DNA of 64,000 nucleotides. Source: Caulochytrium protostelioides. Its lineage: Eukaryota; Chytridiomycota; Caulochytriomycetes; Caulochytriales; Caulochytriaceae. Shown piece by piece: positions 49,001 through 60,000 of the stretch. The stretch spans positions 35,886 through 99,885 of the forward strand of contig ML014172.1 of the NCBI GenBank assembly GCA_003615045.1, given 5' to 3'. Position 1 is the first letter of the stretch; each line of letters starts with the position of its first letter. The position numbers and the translations under genes are program-made. The notes under the pieces were generated by a model that was given only the letters and a program-made list of their open reading frames with translations, was not told where the DNA came from and did no database searches.

Positions 49001-51345
49001 CGGGGGAGAGGTTGTTGTTGGAGATGAGCGTCTGCGAAAGGCGGATATGCGGCGTGCTGAGACCATCGACTGGCTTGGCCATGGTGGGCGTTGGCGTCGC
49101 CACGGCCGCGTGCGCCGCAGGCGAGGGCGACGGGTCGCTGGATCGGCTCGTAGACGGCGCGTCGTCCCGATCCGAAGGGTCTTGCTGCTGGCTCGAGCGT
49201 AGCAGACTCGTCATTTCCTGGTCTTCTGACAAGGGCGTCGCGCGCGAAGCCGCCGTGGCTGGCGCGACCGACGAGGCGGAGGACGCCGCGTCCGAGACGT
49301 CGAGCGACACCGAGGAGACCGACGCATCTGCGGCCGATGACGACGACAGTGACGGCTCCAGCGCCCGTCCGGTCCCAGAAGCGGTCGATGCCGACAGGAT
49401 CCGAGATCGGTCGGCCGCCGCCGCCGCCGTGCCGTTCGTCGTGCCGTTCATCGTCACGCCCTCCATCTCGGCATCGCTGTCGGCACCGTCGTCGTGGCCG
49501 TCCATCGACATGGCGGCCGTGCCGCGGATCAGACCGCGGTAGGGTGAGGTGGAGCCGGCGTCGGCGCCGTCGGAGCCGGGCGCCGGGCGGAACGCGGGCC
49601 GGCGGGCCGTGCGGTTTGCATGGGGCGCGACGGCCGTCTCGAGGCGGTGCGAGACGGCGTGGGCGAGCGCCGCGGGGCCGGCGAGCGGCGAGGACGACGC
49701 CCGCGAAGCGGCGGACGGCGGCAGCGGCGGCGACACGGCGCGGTCTGTGGCCGTCGAAGCCGTCGACATGTGCGTGCGGTGCAGCACCGGCGAGACGCAG
49801 GACGAGCGGTGCGGCGGCGTGGTCATCGAATGGGACGGGCCCGCCGCCGTCGGCGCCGCCGCCGCCGCCGCCGCAGCTCCGTGGGCGTGGTGGCCGTCGT
49901 GGTCGGGGAAACCGGCGGGCGGGGCATGGCCGGCGGGAGCATGAGGCAGGAGGTGGTTCGGCGTGGGCGGCGCCGTGAGGAGCGGCGGGCCGTCGGGTGG
50001 GCGCGACGCCCGCGGGACCGGAAGCCCGTCGTATCGGTTGTTCGGCTCGGTCTTGATTGGGGGGAAGAGCGGCTGCGACGCGCGACGCTGCGGCATGGGC
50101 GCGGCCGCAGCCGAGGTCGATGCCGCCGCCGCCGCCAAGGACGACATCGACGACATGGACGATGTGATCGCTGCAACGGGCGGTGTCGATGTGATGGGAT
50201 GCGGCGGCCGCTGCACGGCGTACACCGCCTGCGCCGGCTGCCCCGGCACGCCATGGCCGTTCACGCTGCCGTGATGATTTGGCGGCGGCGGCGGCTGGTG
50301 GTGGTGGACGGGGGAGACGGGGGCGCTGAAGGACCCGTGGCCGGAGAGCATGGCGCGGTGCCCGCCGGACGCCGACGCCGCGGCCCACGGATCGGCGTGG
50401 GGGTGGCCGGGCCGACCGCGCACATCGGCTGGCGAGGCGGCGCGGGACGGCGTGGGGGCGTATGGTGCTTCGCGCAGCACGACCGTGTGGTAGAGCGCCA
50501 TGCCGGGCGGCGGCGGCGCGGCGACGGGCGCCTGCGGCACGGGCGTCGATGGCACGGGCGGCGGGTGCGGATGCGACGGCGGCGCGCCGCCGCCATAAGC
50601 ATAGCCATGGCCATAGGCGTAGCCATGGCCATGGCCGTGGCCATAGCCATAGCCGTGGCCGTGGTGTGGGTGATGGCCATGGACGCCGTGGACAGCGCCA
50701 TCGGGAGGCACGGGCGGCGGATGGAAGAGCGACCGCGGCATGCGATCGTCGGCGCCGGCAGTGGCCGGGCGGCCCGGATGGACGAGCGGCGACGGATCGT
50801 ACGGGCTGACGGTGCGCGGCGGCAGGCCGCTGCCGAGGGCGCCGTGCGCGTAGCTCCGGCCCGCGGCGGCGACAGCCGAGGGGTACACGACGGGCGCCGA
50901 GTCGCCGAGCGCGTCGACGGCGATCTGCTCGCTCGCATGGCGGTGGCGCCGGACCCGCGGGTGTCCACCGGCGGCGGCGGCGGTGGCGGCGGCGGTGGCG
51001 GCGGCGGTAGCGAGGCTCGGGTGGTGCATGGACAGACTGACGCCGCGGCGCGGCGCGGGGTGCGCGAGGCCCGCGACGTCGTTGGACGACGCGGCGCGCC
51101 ACAGGGCGTGGTCATGGGCCGCCGTCGGCATCTCGTGCGCCGCGGTCGGCGCGGGCATCGGGTAGCCCCCCGCGGGCATCATGGCGCGGCACTTGGCGGG
51201 CAGCTCAGCGGCGGCGACGTCGGTCGTGCTCGCACGGACGCGGCCATAGGCGCCCGTGGCATACGGCCCCGCCGCCGCAGCAGCGTGGGCGTGGTGAGGA
51301 TTCGGATATGCGGAGGGGTATGGACGGGGCGGCGCTTGCGGCGTC

Positions 51346-51381
<36 letters not shown>

Positions 51382-51434
51382 GCAGCAGCGACCTGCGCGG
51401 CCGCATCGGCATTCAGGAGCCCCGGGTGGGCCAT
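45477..51434 (-). CDS. Giant CLG1/PHO80-type cyclin
   Basis: Cyclin-box protein that likely activates a Pho85/CDK5-like kinase. In 1985 residues only about 790-1065 are conserved: LSPDLVRFVATFVYATW, an ALEHFTVFVEDLLRRIEIASSVLFLALYKI-type helix, then SECRLLVVSLNLAMKVLLDNTYTNRTWSKVS with PLREINRMEIGFLSSVDWDF and the WLALL helix. This last pattern is typical of CLG1/PCL-type cyclins. The box is interrupted by an Ala/Ser/His-rich insert of about 85 residues between helices 2 and 3. The flanking 790 and 920 residues are His/Pro/Ala/Gly-rich, with HAHP repeats and an alternating Tyr/His-Gly run. The start is ATG 51432-51434; the frame just upstream offers only GTG. Intronless. Confidence 0.88.
47575..47625 (-). 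repeat. GCATGCGCACGC-type array encoding HAHP repeats
   Basis: Read on the minus strand, a 12-base unit encodes His-Ala-His-Pro four times, followed by His-Pro repeats, in the C-terminal part of the giant cyclin. Confidence 0.85.
50596..50670 (-). repeat. GGCCATGGCTAT-type array encoding Gly-His/Gly-Tyr repeats
   Basis: Near-perfect hexamer alternation in the N-terminal part of the giant cyclin, encoding alternating Gly with His, Tyr or Ala. CCATGG and GGCCAT units recur on both strands. Confidence 0.85.
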
Positions 51435-52254
51435 GATCACCGACGGCGGTCACCTGGTTCCAAGGCGTCGGCAGCGCGTCGGTGATGCAGGGGTGGGCGT
51501 GTTCAGCACAGGAACGCGGGCGGCCGTCGGGCCGTGCCCATGACTTGAAGCGTGTTGTGGGCGATCGAGCAGATGAACTCGACTCCCACGACCCACCGGA
51601 TCCGCGAGCAGAGAAGCGGCCAGATGCCGTCGAAATCGGGCGCGATGCCGGCCGACGGATCGACCCGTCCGACGAGTATCCTCCGGCGGCGTGGCTCGAG
51701 AAATGGCCACGTGATGACAAAGATGTTCAGTTCGGACGGTCAGCAGCAGCAGCAGCAGCAGCCACAGCGGTATCCGTTAAACGGAGCCAACCGGGTCGTG
51801 ATGTCACGAGGGTCAGATGCGTTCACCAAGCTGCGCGGCAAGAGTAAGAGTAGTAGCAGCAGCCCGCGATAGGGAGAGTGGTGGTGGTGGTGGTAATGGA
51901 GGGGTTGACGGCGACCGCGAGACGGGATCCGTCTCGTACTCAGCCGACGGTGATCGGGCCTCCAGCACGACCAGACCCTCGATCCTGAGCGCCCTTCGTG
52001 GCCCGCGTAACAACGACCCCTATCGCAGCAGCGAGTCGACGTCACTCTCAAGGATGCCGCTGCACATGCCGATGGCGATGCCGAGAGCGGTGGCGATGCC
52101 GATGGCGACGCCGACAACCGAGCGCACGTGGTCTTTGGCGCGGCCGCCGCGGTGGTCTGTGGCAAGCGATGGCGCGGGCGACCACCAGCTGCCACCGCGA
52201 GCATGTGGCGGGCGGCGCGGCGTCCCTGCGGAAGGGGGAACAAAGCGACGGGGG

Positions 52255-52297
52255 CGAGGCGAGGCGAGACGAGACGAGACGAGACGAGAGAGAGAGC
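52255..52297. repeat. GCGAG/ACGAG pentamer array
   Basis: About seven five-base units (GGCGA, then GACGA) ending in a GAGAGA run, 820 bases upstream of the cyclin start. Confidence 0.85.
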
Positions 52298-53105
52298 GGC
52301 GCGGTCAGCGCTTTGTCGCCTTAGCGGCTTGGCCACGGAGCATGCGGCCGACGCGAGCGACGGCTCTGCCAGCGACGGCCGCGCTTCCGGCGACGGACGC
52401 TGGCGCTTTGCACGACGCGGTCGATCATGGCGCCGCCCATGGCGGCAGCAGCGCGGGCATGGTGGTCACCGTCGTCGGGTCGACACGTCTCGAACCCCCC
52501 CAGGCTTGACGTCGAAGGATGCTTTCCTTCGGATGAGGTGTGCGACGGACGCGTCGACGCGGCGTCCGAGCGGACCCAAGCGCAACGCCATCGTGCGCTG
52601 AGCCGACGATGTTGCCGACGGACGCGCATGAGGACAACGCGAACGCGTCCGTATGAATGAGGGTTCACCGGGGATGGCGTTCGTGGTGAATGATCCCTGG
52701 GCGCTGACGTATCGTTCCTGCAATAAAAAATATGAAACCACGCTCATGGCGCGTTGCTGGCCCTTGAGATGTGAAACCGTGGTCTTCGTTCTGGAATTTT
52801 TTAGATGTGATACTTTAGCCGATCCAGGTGCACCCCGATACGGACGTCCAATTCGGCGCGGTCACCGACGAGCAACTTCCCGGTCCGCTCGCTTATTTTG
52901 AAGCAACTTCCATGTCTTCTCCCTCGGGAGTCGAATCGACGAATGTATCTGGATTCAATCGGTCAGAATTGTGCGTTCCTTCGCAAGATAGTTCCGCGAT
53001 TTAGGATCGCCGGGAAAACGATGCGCGAAGCAATTCCTGCAGTAGCCGCGGAGGGACTTTGCTGTGCTGATAGAGTCGCACCAGGATCGTAGGGAGCGAG
53101 GGGAA

Positions 53106-53342
53106 ACGATGTCTACCGCTGCCGCTGGCCTGTCGGGATATTGCGCACACCAAGTAGGTCGCAGCTCGGTGGGTAACCCGAAAGAGGGGAGCTTCTTTGC
53201 TGCACAAGGGCACTTGCGGCCGACGATGTCCACTGCCTCTGCCGGCCTGCCGGGACACTTTGAACACCGTCAAGTGGGCCGCGTGTCGGTGGGCAACCCG
53301 AACAGGGGTCGCGTCATCAGCGGACAGGTGCACTTGCCAGGC
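53106..53342 (+). repeat. Tandem duplication of a 117/120-bp unit, possibly once coding
   Basis: Two diverged direct copies (53106-53222 and 53223-53342), each starting ACGATGTC and ending near CACTTG. In the plus frame they read TMSTA-A-AGL-G---H--VGR-SVGNP, with 39 and 40 codons and no stop across both. At least seven differences are third-position synonymous changes (for example GGT/GGC, GTA/GTG, TCT/TCC). A minus frame sharing the wobble positions reads FGLPT-E/D-x-RPT and RPAxAVDIV but has a stop in one copy. The plus frame is closed by a TAG at 53043-53045 upstream and ends at 53354, so an intact gene is not visible. Confidence 0.7.
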
Positions 53343-54595
53343 ATTTTGGAGTGAACCCGGTTGGGAGATGGAAGCCGCTGCGTTTGTATGCCCTGCCGGG
53401 ATCGCCAAATGGTCAGCCCTCCTGGTGGCTCAGACGGAGGAGGAGCTACACGTGGTCGTTGTCGTTTTCGGAATCCAGACGCCGCCGCTTGGATAAAGGA
53501 ATAAAAAGAGAGGAATCGAAATGTATACGGTAGAGAGGGGCCCGGTGAGCCTAGGAGGTCAAGAGTTTGTATGCCCATTCCATAACCCGATGAGGCGATC
53601 TGGTCTGGTCCTTATACTTGAGCTCCTAGCTACGAGGCCCTTCCTATCGGAGAACTAAGGGGTTTTACGCGGGAGCGCTTACTGGGCGCAGCCAATGCGG
53701 AGTGGGTTTGCCCGCGACAGTCATTGTCGTCGTATTTCCGTCACGGCGACGTCGCTGGACAATGAATTGTCATCCTACTGATGAGATGCATTTGAGTACC
53801 GAGATGGTGGATAGACAAAGTGAAGGAGCTCGCCTCAGGTGAGCGTGTAAGCTTTAGCTCTCCTTCTGCTCCTGGTGGACGTCTACCCATGAACAGAGGT
53901 CCGGCCCGGCCGATCGACTTCTATGAGCTCCGCTGAAGCGCTCTTGAAGCCTAGGAAGGGTGCGCCCGGTGCATCCCTCAGAATCACCATCGCCCAGAAA
54001 GGCATCACCGATGGGTAGGCACCCGTAACGTCGCGCAACAACCCTGTCGAGCCGCAAGACAGCCGCATACGATGAACCGATGACCACGTGCGGATGCCCG
54101 ATGGTGCGTGGTGCAGCGATTTGCTTGCCGATCCTCGCATCCACGCCGCTGCGCGTCTAAGCCACACGCGCCTGCCGCCACCGCCGCCACCGCCGCCGCC
54201 GCCGCCGTCACACCGGCGACGTCATTGCCGCCGCCCACGCCATCGCCGCGGGGACCGATCGGTGCTTTGTGCTTTGTGCCACGTGCAGACGGCAGATCCG
54301 CGGGTCAATGGCGAGAGCGACGATCCTGATGGCCGAGATGCTTGCAAAACAGCATCTCCATCATCCGCGGCCGAACCGCAGCGCTGCGACATCGGCCGCC
54401 ATCGGCCGCCAAAGCTTCCGTGCCCGTGGCGCCTGCTGGCGTCTGCTTGGTGCGGTGGAGCGGCCGACAGTCAGAGACCCCCCTTTCTTCTCCCGCAGCC
54501 ACCCACGCATAGGCAGACGATCACCGGCGCGTTTCACGGCCGATTCTGCGACTCCTGCATCTCTCCCGACGACACCACGTTCACGGCACGCCACG

Positions 54596-55539
54596 ATGGC
54601 GGGTCTTTCTCCCGATGACGACCATATTTTTGCCGGCTCGCTCAAGACCATGGCGGCCATGGGCATGACCGACCGTGAGCAGAACATCCGCGCTCTCCAC
54701 AAAGCCGGCGGACGCATCTACCTCGCGATCGACCTCGTCTGCAACGGCACCGTCGACGACGACGACGCCGTCGCCAAGGCCGGGTACGCGTCTGCGGCCG
54801 CCCCCCGCGGCGGCGGCAGCGCCGGCAGCCGTGCCGGCGGCGGGTACGCGAGCCACACCGTGCAGCAGCAGCGCCGTGCCCAGCGGCAGCAGGACGCCAC
54901 GCGGCTGGGGCCGGTCCCGCCCGCCATGCAGGCCCAGCTCGACCAGCTCTGGGAGATGGGCTTCTACGACGAAGCGCGCAACCGCGCCGCGCTCCGCCAC
55001 GCCGGGCATCAGATCGAAGCCGCCGTCGCGTGGATCCTTGAGCAGGAGGCCCGCGACCCGCCGGCGCCGGCGTCGACGTCGACGGCGTCGACGGCGCCTC
55101 GGACGAGAGTAGACCCGCGGGTGGGATCGGCATCGGCATCGGTATCGGCATCGGCGCGGGCACGTCATCAGGACCTCATTGATCTCTCGGACCTGGCGCC
55201 GTCGCCCGTTTCGCCTCCGGTGTCGATGCCCACGATCGGCGCCACGATGGGCTATGGCTCGCAGCAGCAGCCGATGGTGTCGTCACAGCCTGGCTACGGC
55301 TACGGGTATAGCGCGTCGCCTTCGTTCCCGGCGGCCGACCCGTTCGCGAACGCCGGCATGTCGACGTCATCGCGGGGCACTGGGTTCAATCGGTGGGCCG
55401 ACCCCGCGGTCTCGGAGCACATGTCGCAGGCGTTCGTGCAGGCCGGCAAGGACCCGAATCCGGGCGTGTTCGGCACCTCCCTCGCCGCGCAAGAGCAGCA
55501 GTATCAGCAGCAGCAGCAGCAGCAGCAACGGTGGGCGAT

Positions 55540-55573
<34 letters not shown>

Positions 55574-55804
55574 TCGCCTTACCAACAGCAGCAGCAGCCG
55601 CCGCCGTACATGCAGCCCCAACAACAGCCAGCCCCGCGAACGGGCGGGTTCAGCTATACGAGCGGCGTGATGCCGGGCTACCCGCCGCCCTACGCGTCGG
55701 CGTCACCGAGCCTGATGGCGGCGGGCGGCCATGCGCCCGCCGTCGGGCCCTCGCCGGCCTCCCGCCTGGCCCACGACCCCTTTGCCGACAGCCATATGAT
55801 CTAG
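54596..55804 (+). CDS. Tandem UBA-domain, Gln-rich protein
   Basis: Predicted ubiquitin-binding adaptor of 402 residues. UBA1 (about 12-50) contains LKTMAAMGMTDREQNIRALH and AIDLVCNG. UBA2 (about 111-152) contains LDQLWEMGFYDEARNRAALR and AVAWILEQE; both have the MG[F/M] loop. After a Ser/Ala linker with a short acidic LIDLSDL motif (around 198) come Pro/Ser-rich sequence and Gln runs (about 300-345, up to 11 Gln). No ArfGAP, EH or UBX domain is seen, so I leave it unnamed. The start at 54596 is preferred because it lies just before UBA1. The frame stays open upstream with another ATG at 54308, but that part looks non-coding (His/Arg/Pro-rich). Confidence 0.85.
55500..55635 (+). repeat. CAG-rich tract encoding poly-Gln
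   Basis: Mostly pure CAG runs with few CAA codons in the tandem-UBA gene, purer than those of the giant orphan gene, so probably length-variable. Confidence 0.85.
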
Positions 55805-56056
55805 CGCGTCCCGATCACGGACGACCTCGCGATGGGCGTGATCTCTGGGGGGGTCTGGGGGGTCGATCCTGGCTCGACCCATGCATCGCTCGCGTGTTGG
55901 ATCTTTAAATGTTCGTTTCCTTTTCATTTATGTCGTTGGAGACGGCGGCCCGAACGATCGGCGGTCGTTTGGTTTCGGGAACGATGGGATGAGCGGGTGT
56001 GATCACGGCGTGAACCCGTTGTGCGCCGTCGGTTCGGGAGGGCTCGTGGCCGGCCG

Positions 56057-56098
<42 letters not shown>

Positions 56099-57023
56099 CA
56101 CGCCGCCTCCGGTCTCGGGTGGCGGCGGGCGGCGCGGGAATGGCGGCGGGCGGCTCGAGTGGAATGGCGGGCCCGTGCCGCGGCGCGTGCGGCCGCCCGG
56201 AACGAGAGCGGCTTCGACGGCTCCTCGACGACGTTGGTCGTCGAAGACGTGGAAGACGGCATGGTATGGCATCGCATCGCATGGCATCGCATGGCATGGC
56301 ATCGCATGGCATCGCATGGCATGGCATCACATCACATCGCATGGCATCGCATCGCATCGCATGGCATCGCATCGGGGCGAGTATGAACGACGCCGCAAGC
56401 GCCGGAGATCTTGGCGGGTCAAGGCCGCCGATCGCCGCATCATACTTGATCGCCGCGGATCGCCCTTTCTCTCTGGCTCCCAGCGGCCGCTGTTGTTCTT
56501 CCCCTTGATCGGTTGCCTGAGACGCGGCTCGGCGTGCCGGTCGGTCGATGCCACCATCGCTCGTGTGCCCGACGCATCACCGCCCCCCACGTGCCACCCC
56601 ACGTGTCACCCGACGGTGCCCGCCCTGCCTGCCGTGTTGGCGTCACCCCACGTGATCCAAGCGTGTCGATCCCTCGCTGCTGGATGGCCCATCCTTTCAT
56701 ACCCACAGGTGGCGCTGCGAACCACCCGTTGCCGGTGATCTCCCGTTCTCGTGGCCTTTCTGTCGACGCTGCGCCGGCCTTTCCTGAAATTCCTGGAGCA
56801 GGATCGCCATGCGTGTGTGCCGCTGATCCACGGCTGATCTGCCCTGCCGTCCGTCTTCGCTCGCTCCGCTCACTCGCTTCGCTGCCGCCACCGCCGCCGC
56901 CGCCGCCGCCGCCGATCTCTCCTCACCACCCGACGTCCCGACGCCACGGCAGTTGCCCCCTTGGCGCACTCGCCGTCGGCACCCGGCGTCGTCCATCGAC
57001 CGAGCTCGGGACGGCTCGCCGCG
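55805..57023. other. Intergenic before the BEM3-like gene
   Basis: 1.2 kb containing a GCC-triplet run at 56057-56092 and the 23-unit pentamer array. Frames on both strands here are products of the repeats. No gene called. Confidence 0.5.
56258..56372. repeat. 23-unit (G/C)GCAT pentamer array
   Basis: 115 bases made of consecutive five-base units, nearly all GGCAT or CGCAT (one GGTAT, two CACAT), in irregular order and in perfect register. Confidence 0.95.
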
Positions 57024-60000
57024 ATGGTCAGCGGCGCCGGTCACGGCAGCAGCCAGCCGGCCGGCCGTGCGCCCACCCGCCGTCGCCCTTCCCTGTCGCT
57101 GATGCCGCCGCCCACGGCGGCATCGACCGCGGCCGCGGCTGCCGCCGCAGCTGCGGCCGCGGCCGCCACGGCCACGGCCACCGCGCCCCCCGCGTCGTCC
57201 ACGGCGAATCTGCCGATGCCGCCCGCCGCGGCCGCCGTGCCGTATACCCCGCTGCCGGCCGCGCCGCAGGCGCTCGCCTCGCTGGCACCGGCCACCCTGG
57301 CGGCCACCGTCCAGCAGCTCGCGTCCGAGCGTGACGGGCTGCGCCACCACCTCAGCGCCCTCTGGGCCATGGTCGAGCGCCAGCGCGTCGTCATTAACCA
57401 GCTTCAGCAGCAGCAGGCGCAGTCCCAGCAGCAGCAGCAGCAGCAACATCATCAGCAACAGCAGCAACAGCAGCAGCAGGCGACGGCGACGGCCAATCCC
57501 GCTGGGATTCCCGCAGCCCAGGCGTCGACGCCGCCACCACCGCCACCGCCGCCACCCCTGCTCCCGCCTCCCGGGAGCGCGCCGTCCTCGGCGCCCACCC
57601 TCGGCAGCGCCGCTTTGTATGTGCCGCTCACGCAGCCTGCCGCCCCGCACACCGCGGCGCATCTCATCGCCGCGGGCGCCGCCGGCACCCCGGGCGACCT
57701 CGCGCCGGCTTCCGCCGCGCCAGATGCACGCAAAGCAAAGCCTGCCAAACCCGCGAAGCCCATCAAAGCCCATCGGAAGCGGGACAAGGAGTCTACGACG
57801 CCGACGCCGAGCCGCACAACGCCGTCGGCCGTCGGGGCGCCATCGTCCGAAACGGCGGGTACCGCACAGACGCAGGCGCCGTCAGCGCAGCCGACCACCC
57901 GTCTCAATCTCGACGAAATGATCTTCACGCTCGTCCAGTCGACCTTGCGCACCTACGAGGCCCCGGGCGCGCCGAAGCCGACGACGCCCGTCCAACAAGT
58001 GCATCTGGTGTTCAGCGTGCGCCAGCAGCACGCGGTCAGCAGCAACACCACCACGGCGTCGGCGGCGGGATCGCCGACGGCATTCCTGATGGAAAAGTAT
58101 TACCACGATTTTACCCAGCTCGACCGATGGCTGCGGACGGTGGCGGCCACGGGCGCCCCGCCGCCGCCGCCGCCCGCCGCCTCCGCTGCCTCGGCGCCGC
58201 AACCCTACCCGATCCAGAGCCTAAGCCGGATCCAGGATTTGGTGGCACAGTCGCTCCCGGCGCTGCCGGACGCGGCGCTGTTTGCGGGCAACACGACGCA
58301 GATCGCCCACACGCGCAAGACCGCGCTTGAGGCGTGGATCCGTGCCGTCAAGGGCCGGCTCGGGTACGAGCCCGCCGTCAAAGCCTTCTTTATCGAGGCC
58401 GGCTGGGTCCAGCAGCCGGTGGCCTCGCCGGCCGCCGCGGGCGCAGGCGCAGGCGCAGGCGCCGCCGCGGCGTCCCACGACCGCCACGCCGGCTCGACAG
58501 CGTCGCTCGCGGGATCCGCGTCGAGCCACGCGACGCCGCCGTCGGCCACGCCGCCGGCGAACGCGGCCCTGCCGACGCCCGCGCCGACCCTCGCGCCGAC
58601 CCTCGCGCCGGCCGACCCCCACACGGGAGCCTCCGGCGCCGCGGCCCACGCGGCGCCGGCCTCGGGCCACGCCCCAAACCAGCAGGCCCCCGGCGCCGCA
58701 CACCATGGCGAGCTCCGCTCGGGACCACCCGCGATGCCGCCGGCCCCGCTCAGCACGCCCTTGAGTCCGCCGGTACTGGTGCCAGCGTCCGCGACGCCGC
58801 CGACACCCTCGCCGCCCTCGGCGGCGCCGGCGGTAGGGCAGGCGCCCGGTCCGGTCGCCGCCCTGTCGCTGCCGTCGCTCAACGTGGCGAGCTCGGGCGT
58901 GGCGCCGACCGCGCTGGTGCTGCCGCCCGTCTCGCAGCCGCTCTTGCCGAACACCGTCATCAAGGAAGGGCCGCTGGCGAAGCGCGGGCGCAACTTTGGC
59001 GGCTGGAAGACGCGCTACTTTATCCTGCGACCGGAGGCGCTCGACTACTACGAGTACCACCCGGCCGCCGGCATGGCCTCCGCGTCGGGCGCAGTCGCCT
59101 CTGCCGCGGCCTCGTCCGCCGCCGCCGGCGGCTCGGGCGCCGCGCCGCCGGCCATGTCCGCCGCCACGATGCCGCTAGGCCGCGGCCACCACAAGCCCGT
59201 CGTAGGCAATGTGGCGGGCATGATCAAGCTCAAGTATGCGACTGTGGCGTCGAACACCTCGCCGAACGACGACGACGCGCATCCGTATGGACTCGTGATC
59301 CACGAGTACAAGAAGTCGGCGTTCACGTCGGCGCATGCGGCGGCCGCCGCGGCCAGCGCCCCCGACGTCCACAACGCCGCCGCGGGCCACGGCGCCGTTC
59401 CCGCGCAAGCGACGCACGCGAGCGGCTCGCAGCTCCATCTCGCCGACAACAAAATTACGGCCCGGCACGTGCTCTGCGCCTCGTCGGAAGCCGAGCGCGA
59501 TAACTGGATCGCCGCGATCGCATATGTCATGTCGCGCATCCGCGTGCAGCCGCTTGCCGGCCACGCAGCCACGACGGCGGCAGATGCGACGACGTCGGCG
59601 TCCGAGCGCAGCGGCCACCACCATCACCACCACGCGCCGCAGCATCACCCGGCGCCGGCCGGCGGCAGCGGTGCTTCGTATGGTTCCCATCCGAACATGG
59701 TTGCTCCGCCGGCTTCGTCGCCGGGGCCCGGGCCGTCGCCCTCGTCGTCGCCGCGACCGTCCTTGTCGGTCGCGCCGCACGATGAGGCGTCCGCCAGCAG
59801 CCGCGGCGGTCCAAGTCGGGGCTTCGCCGCGGCGTCGACGCCGCCGCCCGCCGCGCCCGCCGGGTCTCAATCGCAGTCCCTACCGCATTCCCAGCCGCCG
59901 CCATCGTCGTCGACGCCGTCGCAGCAGCCTCCGCTGCAGCAGCCGACCGCGGTCCGCAGCGGCGCCGTGATGGGCCACCACCCGGCGGCCCTCAAGTCGG

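Larger units (their letters stand above)
51435..54595. other. 3.2-kb gene-poor region with a duplicated segment
   Basis: Upstream region of both the giant cyclin (minus) and the tandem-UBA gene (plus). 51435-52650 is GC-rich, with GATGGC/GATGCC runs near 52066-52113 and a GAGAC array. From about 52660 to 54130 GC falls toward half and the open frames are short: for example 82 codons from ATG 52653, and two overlapping minus frames at 53854-54167 of about 95 codons. None matches a family known to me. The 117/120-bp duplication is listed separately. Confidence 0.5.

Noticed and set aside
53778..53800. CTGATGAG resembling a hammerhead ribozyme core
   Set aside because: The matching GAAA strand is missing (CGAGA follows) and stem II does not pair; expected by chance at this scale.
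53854..54167. Two overlapping minus-strand frames of about 95 codons
   Set aside because: They compete in different frames over the same DNA, neither has recognisable features, and there is no way to choose between them from sequence alone.
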